DNA of 64,000 nucleotides. Origin: Anaerovibrio lipolyticus LB2005 (GTDB lineage: Bacteria; Bacillota; Negativicutes; Selenomonadales; Selenomonadaceae). The stretch covers positions 1 to 64,000 of the forward strand of contig NZ_JHYA01000004.1 of NCBI RefSeq assembly GCF_000621545.1, written 5' to 3'. A model generated the notes under the pieces. That model was not told the DNA's origin. It saw nothing but the letters and a program-made list of their open reading frames with translations, and made no database searches. Made by a program: the position numbers and the translations under genes. Position 1 is the first letter of the stretch. The number at the start of each line of letters is the position of its first letter. Of this stretch, positions 18,098-24,428 are shown one piece after another.

Positions 18098-19177
18098 TTA
18101 TTGGTCCTCCATCAGTCTTACCTTCTGGCCCTGGCGCAGCTTGTGTACACCTGCTGTGACCACAATATCTCCAACATTAAGGCCCATTACCCGCACGGAA
18201 TTATTACCAATTTCTTCAAATTTTATGTCCTTGAGACTTACAGTGTCCGTATTCTTATCAACCACCCAAACCTGGGAGGTGTCGTTAATCTGATAAATAG
18301 CAGACAGTGGCAATACCAGTCCATCCCTATTATCTCTGTCTCTCTCCTGACACTTTACACTGGCAGTCATGCCCAGCTGCATTCCCTTTGGCGGATTTTG
18401 AATGGAAATTCTGACCTTATAGGTACGGGAAACAGAATCAGCCATTGGGGAAATTTCCCTAACTGTTCCATTTACATTAACGCCTTTTAATGCCCAAAAG
18501 GAAACCTGGACGGTCCTGCCCAGCTCCACATCACCAAGGTGGTTCTCCGGAATATTTATTTCCACCTCAAGCTCATTGGTCTGCACCAAAGTCAATACAG
18601 TCTGACCAGCGCCAACCACCTGGCCCGCCTCAGCTGTGACGGATGAAATTACTCCTGAAGCAGAGGCCACCAGTGCTGTATAGCCTAAAGCATTATGGCC
18701 GGTTGTAGCACCAGCTACTGCCTGATTGTACTGAGCAAGAGCAGAATCATAAGCAGTCTGATACTGGTCAAGAACCATGGCTGGAATTGCTTCCTGGGCG
18801 TAAAGCTGCTGATAACGGCTCAAATTTGACTGGGCCAAATCAAGCTGTGCTTTGGCAGCTGCCACCTGGGCATCCCCCTGGTTAGACTGCTGCACCACAT
18901 CACGAGGATCAATGGACATAAGAACATCCCCGGAATTTACATGGTCACCCACCTGAACATTACGATTGAGAATTCGTCCCCCAACCTGAAAGGACATATT
19001 TGTTTCATAACGGCCTCTTACAGTACCAGTATAGGTACCCTCCACATTTATATCATGCTCCCCCACCTGCTGGGTCTTAACCAGCTGAGGCTTCTGTTCT
19101 TCATTATCCTTACCACAGCCGGACAACAATGAGGCCATCAATAATATAGATAGTAAAATAGCTATGAGCTTTTTCAC
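18098..19177 (-). CDS. RND efflux periplasmic adaptor lipoprotein
   Basis: This is a membrane-fusion protein of the AcrA/MexA type, 359 aa. It has a lipobox LLSGC with the lipidated Cys at residue 21. A lipoyl/barrel half (YTGTVRGRYETNMSFQVGGR) is followed by a helical hairpin of about 80 residues (DAQVAAAKAQLDLAQSNLSR), the second lipoyl half and the beta-barrel domain. It bridges the pump and the outer-membrane channel. Its start overlaps the marR end by 4 bp (ATGA). Confidence 0.95.
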   Translation of the reverse strand: MKKLIAILLSILLMASLLSGCGKDNEEQKPQLVKTQQVGEHDINVEGTYTGTVRGRYETNMSFQVGGRILNRNVQVGDHVNSGDVLMSIDPRDVVQQSNQGDAQVAAAKAQLDLAQSNLSRYQQLYAQEAIPAMVLDQYQTAYDSALAQYNQAVAGATTGHNALGYTALVASASGVISSVTAEAGQVVGAGQTVLTLVQTNELEVEINIPENHLGDVELGRTVQVSFWALKGVNVNGTVREISPMADSVSRTYKVRISIQNPPKGMQLGMTASVKCQERDRDNRDGLVLPLSAIYQINDTSQVWVVDKNTDTVSLKDIKFEEIGNNSVRVMGLNVGDIVVTAGVHKLRQGQKVRLMEDQ

Positions 19178-19638
19178 TTTATGTCACTCCCCTTTTTTCC
19201 AAACACCGTCTCGAAATTTGCCATGCCCAAGCGTGTAGCCATAATACCTATTCCTTTAATCATAAACTCGCTTTCGTCTTTAGAAAAGCCACCAGCCACA
19301 TAGTCCATGATTTTCTTTACTATGTCCTTGATTACAGGCTCCAATTTCTTTCCGTCCTCAGTTAGAAACAGCCTTTTCAAGCGACGGTCCACCTCATCAC
19401 GTTTGCGGTAAAGCATACCCTTTTTCTCGAGGATTTTAATCACCCGGGTTATAGCCGCCTTATCCACATGAAGTAATGAAGTCATATCATCCTGACTACA
19501 GCCCTCCTTATCGTATAACATTAACATCAAGGAAAATTCCGAATAGGTCAGCCCTAAATCCATAGTGGCTTCCACCACCAAAGACTGAACCCGTCTTCTT
19601 ATTATTCCAAAATTGATAGATGCGTTATAATAGTCCAT
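19174..19638 (-). CDS. MarR-family transcriptional regulator
   Basis: This 154-aa winged-helix regulator has the MarR core: LMLMLYDKEGCSQDDMTSLL, VDKAAITRVIKILEKKGML and the wing KRDEVDRRLKRLFLTEDGKK. It is the first gene of the efflux operon and overlaps the adaptor gene by 4 bp. It is thus very likely the ligand-responsive repressor of its own operon. CGGAGG precedes the ATG. Its leader has two hairpins (19668-19734). Confidence 0.94.
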   Translation of the reverse strand: MDYYNASINFGIIRRRVQSLVVEATMDLGLTYSEFSLMLMLYDKEGCSQDDMTSLLHVDKAAITRVIKILEKKGMLYRKRDEVDRRLKRLFLTEDGKKLEPVIKDIVKKIMDYVAGGFSKDESEFMIKGIGIMATRLGMANFETVFGKKGSDIK

Positions 19639-19667
19639 GTATTTGCCTCCGAAATTATATTAATCAA

Positions 19668-19734
19668 GATGAAAGCATACGGGCTTTCATCAGCCCTTAC
19701 ACGAAATCTAAAGTTCATCTTCATCCTTTAGATT
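19668..19734 (-). promoter_or_regulatory. Two consecutive stem-loops in the marR leader
   Basis: Minus-strand RNA forms a 9-bp stem AATCTAAAG/CTTTAGATT (arms 19726-19734 and 19705-19713, 12-nt loop). A second 9-bp stem GATGAAAGC/GCTTTCATC (arms 19683-19691 and 19668-19676, 6-nt loop) follows, about 30 nt before the marR start. The loop of the first contains GATGAAGATGAA, which could compete for the TTTCATC arm of the second. No U tract is present. Confidence 0.6.
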
Positions 19735-19899
19735 CGATTCACTAAGATTTCATAGTAAAAAGAAGTTGATTATTTCAACATTTACATTCTTAATTCTAAC
19801 AAACTCATAATTCATATTCAATAAGAATGGGATTAAATCCTACTATTCTCCCGTATAATTAAAAAATAACTACCTAAGTTGAGTGACCATATATTTTTA

Positions 19900-19950
19900 G
19901 ACACGAAAAAAGCTGTAAAAACGATAGGCGTTCGTTTTTACAGCCTTTTT
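19900..19950 (-). terminator. Strong bidirectional terminator of the small RNA
   Basis: A perfect 13-bp stem GCTGTAAAAACGA/TCGTTTTTACAGC (19912-19924 and 19932-19944) with a 7-nt loop is followed by T runs on both strands. On the minus strand it closes the small RNA. No gene is seen on the plus strand upstream that would need it. Confidence 0.85.
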
Positions 19951-20108
19951 CTTCCATTCATTTATATAATGAAAGTGGGTAAATAAAAGAGAGGGGTTTA
20001 TATGCGACACAGGGGAATGTCGCTTATAAGGGGTATATCAAAGTTCAAGCAGGAGAAAAAGGATTATATCTGGGGATCAGATGTTGTCCTTGGCTTTCCC
20101 TTTGACAT
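19905..20108 (-). ncRNA. Probable small regulatory RNA with C-rich loops
   Basis: A transcript of about 200 nt is bounded by a consensus promoter (20114-20142) and a 13-bp terminator hairpin (19912-19944). It has no convincing reading frame. Hairpin 1 has AAGGA/TCCTT and ATCTG/CAGAT stems (20059-20091) closing a loop with CCC. Hairpin 2 has a GCGACA/TGTCGC stem (20004-20009 and 20018-20023) closing the loop TTCCCCTG. Single-stranded CCCC motifs lie on either side of it (20030-20033 and 19993-19996). This is the layout of Firmicute sRNAs that block Shine-Dalgarno sequences through UCCCC motifs. I could not match it to 6S RNA or another named family. Confidence 0.6.
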
Positions 20109-20113
20109 GTCTT

Positions 20114-20142
20114 ATTATATGATTATCTTATGAGTATGTCAA
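20114..20142 (-). promoter_or_regulatory. Consensus promoter of the small RNA
   Basis: A perfect TTGACA (20137-20142) and perfect TATAAT (20114-20119) are separated by exactly 17 nt on the minus strand. The nearest downstream gene, marR, is 480 bp away and lies beyond a strong terminator. The promoter therefore drives a short RNA. Confidence 0.8.
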
Positions 20143-20245
20143 GGAACTTTTTGGATTTTTTTTGATTTTTTTTAAAAATTCTTGGAACATCTTCCAAAAT
20201 GTACATATATAAAGCACTCAAACTATCCCATAACATCCCCACCAT
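20123..20245 (-). CDS. Possible 40-aa small protein
   Basis: An open frame encodes MVGMLWDSLSALYMYILEDV followed by a basic, amphipathic C-terminal half (KKNQKKSKKFLDILIR). Initiation signals are weak: AAAGG lies 2 nt from the first ATG or 11 nt from the alternative ATG at 20236. A 13-codon frame just upstream has a good AAGGAG site and could couple to it. The 3' end overlaps the -35 box of the small RNA promoter. I regard it as doubtful. The rest of 20246-20370 contains only a perfect palindrome TTACCTATAGGTAA (20284-20297). Confidence 0.2.
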   Translation of the reverse strand: MVGMLWDSLSALYMYILEDVPRIFKKNQKKSKKFLDILIR

Positions 20246-20370
20246 TACCTTTGAACCCCAGCATAATACTCCTTATAAATCCTTTACCTATAGGTAATTA
20301 CACAATTAATGGTTATATTTTGTACACCTATCTATCTAAGCTGCTGGTGATCCAATATAGCAATTTTACC

Positions 20371-20421
20371 CAATAAAAAAAGTGGCACTTTTTTGAGTAT
20401 CTTTTCCAAAAGTACCACTTT
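20371..20421 (-). terminator. Intrinsic terminator of the M18 aminopeptidase gene
   Basis: The arms at 20379-20392 and 20408-20421 form a 7+6-bp stem around one mismatch (AAAGTGG/CCACTTT and ACTTTT/AAAAGT). Seven Ts follow on the minus strand. Confidence 0.8.
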
Positions 20422-20473
20422 ATCAACAAGCAAAATACTATTTTTACACAATCCTACGCCATTTTTCCCCTAG

Positions 20474-20528
20474 TTATCCACACTTATGAACAGTTATTCA
20501 CATAAAAAATGTGGATAACTGTGAATAA
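20474..20528. other. Cluster of four DnaA boxes
   Basis: TTATCCACA (20474-20482), TTATTCACA (20494-20502), TGTGGATAA (20510-20518) and TGTGAATAA (20520-20528) fall within 55 bp. They are arranged as two head-to-head pairs. The cluster lies downstream of the aminopeptidase gene, 28 kb from dnaA. Two boxes match the consensus exactly and two differ at one position. Confidence 0.7.
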
Positions 20529-20546
20529 TGCTTGGCTTCTGAAATC

Positions 20547-21848
20547 TTAATACCGGAATAATTCCCTAATAACCCGGCACAATGATATTTGATCAGCTGC
20601 CCCCATAGTCTCTCTGGCAGAGTGCATAGCCAAAATAGGTACTCCTATATCCACAGTACGTACAGGAACCAGAGCAGATGCTATGGATCCCAAAGTGGCA
20701 CCTCCGGGCATATCAGAACGATTAACATAGTGCTGACAAGGTATATCGTTCCCCTGACGGCACAGGCCCTTTACCATGGCTACAGCCTCTGCATCACAGG
20801 CGTAGCTTTGAGAGGAGGCCTGCTTAATAACAAAGCCCTCGTTCAACAAAGGACGATTGGTAGGATCAGTCTTATCAGGATAATTTGGATGGAGACCATG
20901 GGCAACGTCCACAGACAGCATAAAGCCACCATTGATCCCCTGCCACATCTGCTCCCGGCTATAACCCATACAGGTATATATACGCTCCAAAAGCTGCATA
21001 AGGTTGGCCGAGGCTGCTCCCTGCTTGGTACGACTGCCGATTTCCTCATTATCAAAGAGGGCTATTATATTTAGTCCTGCCCCCAGTGTTTCAGTTATAC
21101 CCTTTAGACAAGCTACCACAGAGGTAATATTGTCAAGGCGTGGTGAGGAAACCAGTTCTCCTGCCACTCCCAACTGACAGCCGGCTTCGTAAGGATAAAT
21201 GTTTAGCTCGTATGAAAGAATATCCTCCTTGGACACAGCCAACTCACTTACCAGCAGATCCTCCAAAAAGGCCTTGGCTGTATCCTTCCCATTTTCTTTA
21301 CCAAATACTGCCGCCAATGGCAGCATATCCTTTTGTTTATTAAGAGCCACACCCTCATTGATTTTCTTGTTCATGTGGATGGCCAGTGACGGAATGGTGA
21401 TCAATGGACGGGCAAAATCTATAAGCTCAGTCACGGGATTCATGGCATCCTTTCCCGCCAATACCACCTTCCCCGCAATAGACAGCGGCCTATCCAGCCA
21501 GGAATATAATATAGCCCCACCATATCCCTCAGTATTCAACAGACCGTAGCCATCCTTAATAACACCGGCCTCCGGCTTAATGCGAAAGCCGGGAAAATCC
21601 GTATGGGCTGCTGCCAGCTTCAGACTGTTCTTGGCTGTAAGATCACCATTTCCCAAGGTAAAGGCAAAAATAGACGAGCCATAAACCTTGGTGAAATACC
21701 TTCCATATCTTTGAAGCTCCCAGCCCTCAGTCCAGTCCAGCTCCTGAAAGCCTGCATTCAAAAGCTGCTCTGAGGCAGCACTGGCTGTATGCCAGGGAGA
21801 GGGAGATTTCTTAATAAATTCCAACAAATCTATTATATCGCCGTACAT
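20547..21848 (-). CDS. M18-family metalloaminopeptidase
   Basis: This is a cytosolic zinc aminopeptidase of the aspartyl-aminopeptidase (M18) family, which trims N-terminal residues from peptides. The 433-aa length fits. Metal- and active-site segments visible are AAAHTDFPGF (about residue 77), LFDNEEIGSRTKQGA (the acidic metal ligand region) and SVDVAHGLHPNYPDKTDP. The C-terminal part is PILAMHSARETMGAADQ, where the last ligand His lies. GGAGGT lies 6 nt before the ATG. Confidence 0.93.
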   Translation of the reverse strand: MYGDIIDLLEFIKKSPSPWHTASAASEQLLNAGFQELDWTEGWELQRYGRYFTKVYGSSIFAFTLGNGDLTAKNSLKLAAAHTDFPGFRIKPEAGVIKDGYGLLNTEGYGGAILYSWLDRPLSIAGKVVLAGKDAMNPVTELIDFARPLITIPSLAIHMNKKINEGVALNKQKDMLPLAAVFGKENGKDTAKAFLEDLLVSELAVSKEDILSYELNIYPYEAGCQLGVAGELVSSPRLDNITSVVACLKGITETLGAGLNIIALFDNEEIGSRTKQGAASANLMQLLERIYTCMGYSREQMWQGINGGFMLSVDVAHGLHPNYPDKTDPTNRPLLNEGFVIKQASSQSYACDAEAVAMVKGLCRQGNDIPCQHYVNRSDMPGGATLGSIASALVPVRTVDIGVPILAMHSARETMGAADQISLCRVIRELFRY

Positions 21849-21887
21849 ATTCCTACCTCCAATATAGTCTCCTATTCAAATTTCAGA

Positions 21888-23084
21888 TTAAGCCCCTTGT
21901 TCATTACTGTGTACAGGAATAATATACCACTGACAGGTTATTATAGCCAGCACAAAGCCTATAAGCATCATTACTGCCATGGGAACACCGCTGTCAGTGC
22001 CAAAAATACCCACAATCGGCATCATTACTGCTCCTAATATCATGGAGGAGCATCCCAGCATAGCAGAGGCACTGCCCGCATTTCTGCCCTGGGATGAAAG
22101 GGCCAGGGAAAAGCTGGCGGCACCCACAACAGATAAAGGTGCTACAGCAAACAAAAGCAATGCTACAATCACTGCAAAGGGAGCATTTAAGAAAAAAGCC
22201 CCTATCAGAAGTGCCGACATTACTGCCTGAATACATAGAGAATATTTCAGCATAATCTCATCCCGTACCCTGCCAGCTAACTTGCTGGGTATACCCCCCG
22301 TAAACAAAAGGGAAGCACCAATGCCTCCAAAAATATAGCTATACACCTGAGGAGAAACCTCATATATGCCCTGTAATACAAAGGATGAACAGCCTATATA
22401 TGTAAAAAAAGCAGCAAATTCAAACATTTGTACAAAGCAATGGCCCATAAAATACTTATTTCTCATAAGTATAGGAAAGGTCAAGAGAGTTCTGGTGATA
22501 TTTTTCAGTCTACGCTCCACAGGCAGACTTTCCTTGAAGATTACCGTTGCCCCGGCCATAACAAGGCCGATAATTGCCAATACCATAAAAACATGGCGCC
22601 AGCTGCCAAAGGCCAGTATCTGACCGCCCAAAACCGGAGCCAAAATAGGAGCCAGACCATTTACCATCATTAATATGGAAAAGAATTTTGTCAGCTCAGC
22701 ACCCTTACACATATCACGGGCAATTGCTCTGGATATTACAATTCCACAGGCACCGGCAAAGCCCTGGATAAAGCGGGCCGCCAGAAAAACCCATATATTG
22801 GTTGCCACAGCACAAACTACAGACACTGCCATAAATACCAGCATTCCCAATAAAAGTGGCAGCTTGCGCCCCTTCATATCGCTAATAGGTCCTGCAAATA
22901 TCTGACCAATGGACATACCCAGCATGGTCATAGTCAAGGTCATCTGTGCAATTGAAGTGCTGATGGCATAATCCTCCTGCATCACCGGCAGGGCTGGCAA
23001 ATACATATCTGTAGCCAATGGTGCCATGGCAGACATTATTCCCAAAAATATAACCAGCCAAAAAGAGCTCTTTGATTTACTCAT
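21888..23084 (-). CDS. Bcr/CflA-family MFS drug efflux protein
   Basis: This major-facilitator antiporter (398 aa, about 12 membrane helices) is of the Bcr/CflA type. The N-terminal MAPLATDMYLPALPVMQ and the loop-2/3 motif GPISDMKGRKLPLLLG are diagnostic. The substrate cannot be told; relatives export bicyclomycin, chloramphenicol or sulfonamides. The start at 23084 follows GGAGGT by 6 nt. The longer frame to 23150 reads through a terminator hairpin and is not used. An attenuator lies directly upstream. Confidence 0.93.
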   Translation of the reverse strand: MSKSKSSFWLVIFLGIMSAMAPLATDMYLPALPVMQEDYAISTSIAQMTLTMTMLGMSIGQIFAGPISDMKGRKLPLLLGMLVFMAVSVVCAVATNIWVFLAARFIQGFAGACGIVISRAIARDMCKGAELTKFFSILMMVNGLAPILAPVLGGQILAFGSWRHVFMVLAIIGLVMAGATVIFKESLPVERRLKNITRTLLTFPILMRNKYFMGHCFVQMFEFAAFFTYIGCSSFVLQGIYEVSPQVYSYIFGGIGASLLFTGGIPSKLAGRVRDEIMLKYSLCIQAVMSALLIGAFFLNAPFAVIVALLLFAVAPLSVVGAASFSLALSSQGRNAGSASAMLGCSSMILGAVMMPIVGIFGTDSGVPMAVMMLIGFVLAIITCQWYIIPVHSNEQGA

Positions 23085-23103
23085 TAAACTACCTCCTGAA
23101 TTT

Positions 23104-23202
23104 AAAGAAAAAGAAGCCAATCCCTGATCAGCTTCCCCTAAAATATACATATAAAACCATTGTCTGTGGCTTAATTATATACCAAATAGTACTCCTTTGT
23201 AA
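23104..23202 (-). promoter_or_regulatory. Promoter and terminator-type attenuator ahead of the Bcr/CflA gene
   Basis: On the minus strand a -10 TATAAT (23174-23179) with a weak -35 TTACAA (23197-23202, 17-nt spacer) starts a leader of about 85 nt. Within it, arms 23126-23135 and 23113-23122 form a 10-bp stem with a 3-nt loop. The run TTTTTCTTT (23112-23104) follows, which makes a complete intrinsic terminator 12 nt before the GGAGGT site. A short ATG frame of 10 codons precedes and enters the hairpin. Nothing else is seen in 23203-23300. Confidence 0.65.
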
Positions 23203-23323
23203 GCAATTTTTTCTTCCGCGGGTATGCTGCTCCATTATCTTCTTTGGATTTTTACATGAATATGGGCAAATATTCTAATAATTGTGATAATGATATACTT
23301 TTGGTATTTTTTATTATTCTATC

Positions 23324-23352
23324 TTGTATTAACTGGTACATTACGATATAAT
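23324..23352 (+). promoter_or_regulatory. Promoter of the DeoR-family gene
   Basis: TTGTAT (23324-23329) lies 17 nt before a perfect TATAAT (23347-23352). Downstream, a 7-bp inverted repeat ATACTCA/TGAGTAT (23363-23369 and 23404-23410) flanks a smaller AT-rich dyad and could be an autoregulatory operator. Confidence 0.6.
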
Positions 23353-23448
23353 TAACACAAACATACTCATAATATTATCATCTTTTTATGATTACTTTAT
23401 GTGTGAGTATTTGATGAGTTTATTTTTCGTTAGAATACAGGTGAATGA

Positions 23449-24222
23449 ATGAAAATCAATCGTCTCCGTAAAATTCAGGAACTGCTTGAAGAGAAAAAAA
23501 GCATTTCCATTAATGATCTGTGTACCACCTTTGATGTATCCAAAAATACCATACGCCGTGATATTGCCGAGCTGGAAAAGCGGGGCACCATCAGCAAGGT
23601 ATATGGTGGCATTGTGCTTCAGGAGCAGGAGGCTCCACAGGCCAAAGCTCCAACCATGGTACCAGAAGATAACAGTGACAAGATTCACAAGCAAAAAATT
23701 GCCCGTATGGCAGCCAGTCTGGTACAGGATGACGATGTTATCTACATAGATTCCGGTACCACTACCATGCACATGATGCCTTATCTGGAGGATAAGCACA
23801 ACATTACCATCGTTACTGCCAGCATTCACGTTATAAACATTGCGGCGGCATCTGCAAAATTCAACATTATTGCCACCGGTGGCACCATCTACGCCCCTAC
23901 CAAGGCCTTTGTGGGACCAAGCGTGCTGAACTGTCTGAAGCAGTACAACATTTCCAAGATTTTCATTTCCAGTACAGGGATTTCCATAGAAAACGGACTT
24001 ACCACTGCTTCTCCACTGGAATGTGATATCAAGCGTTATCTGGTGGACAAAACCGGTAAGAAAATTCTCATGGTGGACAGCACAAAAATTGATTCCGCAT
24101 CCCTTATTTCCTTCTGCAATCTGGACGAAATTGACTGCATTGTAGTGGATAAGGAGTTGCCAGCCCGTTATAAGGAATTCTTCGCAGAACATAATATAGA
24201 AGTTATCGTATGTGATGACTAA
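23449..24222 (+). CDS. DeoR-family transcriptional regulator
   Basis: This 257-aa repressor has the DeoR helix-turn-helix at residues 18-55 (SINDLCTTFDVSKNTIRRDI). It also has the sugar-phosphate sensor domain with DSGTTTMHM and ISSTGISIENGLTT. Family members sense phosphorylated sugars or polyols. No sugar operon adjoins it, so its regulon is not evident. The glp operon in this window is one candidate, because GlpR is a DeoR member, but that is only a guess. AGGTGA lies 4 nt before the ATG, and a terminator follows. Confidence 0.92.
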   Translation: MKINRLRKIQELLEEKKSISINDLCTTFDVSKNTIRRDIAELEKRGTISKVYGGIVLQEQEAPQAKAPTMVPEDNSDKIHKQKIARMAASLVQDDDVIYIDSGTTTMHMMPYLEDKHNITIVTASIHVINIAAASAKFNIIATGGTIYAPTKAFVGPSVLNCLKQYNISKIFISSTGISIENGLTTASPLECDIKRYLVDKTGKKILMVDSTKIDSASLISFCNLDEIDCIVVDKELPARYKEFFAEHNIEVIVCDD

Positions 24223-24230
24223 AGGATAAC

Positions 24231-24275
24231 AAAAATGCGACCTGCAGATATTGAATCTGTAGGTCGCATTTTTAT
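24231..24275 (+). terminator. Bidirectional terminator after the DeoR-family gene
   Basis: The arms at 24231-24249 and 24255-24273 pair over 19 positions with one mismatch, around a 5-nt loop. They end in TTTTTATT on the plus strand and in a T run on the minus strand. Confidence 0.9.
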
Positions 24276-24290
24276 TGTCATATTATAATA

Positions 24291-24423
24291 ATATGGCGAA
24301 AACCATCTTTGGACCGCTCGCGCTTAGTATTTTGCCTAGCGGTACTAAGTTCACCCTGCGCTTTCAGCTTGGATTCACTAAGTACCAAGGCAAAAAATGT
24401 CCTTCAGATGGTCCCCGCCATAT
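24291..24423. repeat. 133-bp palindromic element (MITE-like)
   Basis: The ends are imperfect inverted repeats of about 24 bp. ATATGGCG, ACCATCT and GGAC are shared in order, with small substitutions between them (24291-24314 against 24400-24423). The interior also pairs: TTTTGCCT with AGGCAAAA, and GGTACT with AGTACC. The whole element folds as one long imperfect hairpin. It lies between the convergent ends of the DeoR gene and the glutamate synthase operon and contains no reading frame. Confidence 0.55.
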
Positions 24424-24428
24424 AAATA

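Noticed and set aside
19905-20108. 6S RNA as the identity of the small RNA
   Set aside because: 6S RNA folds into one long rod with a central bubble that mimics an open promoter. This RNA forms several separate hairpins with CCCC loops.
24291-24423. Terminator of the glutamate synthase operon
   Set aside because: The stem is very long and branched and lacks a direct U tract on the minus strand. A clean bidirectional terminator lies nearby at 24231-24275.
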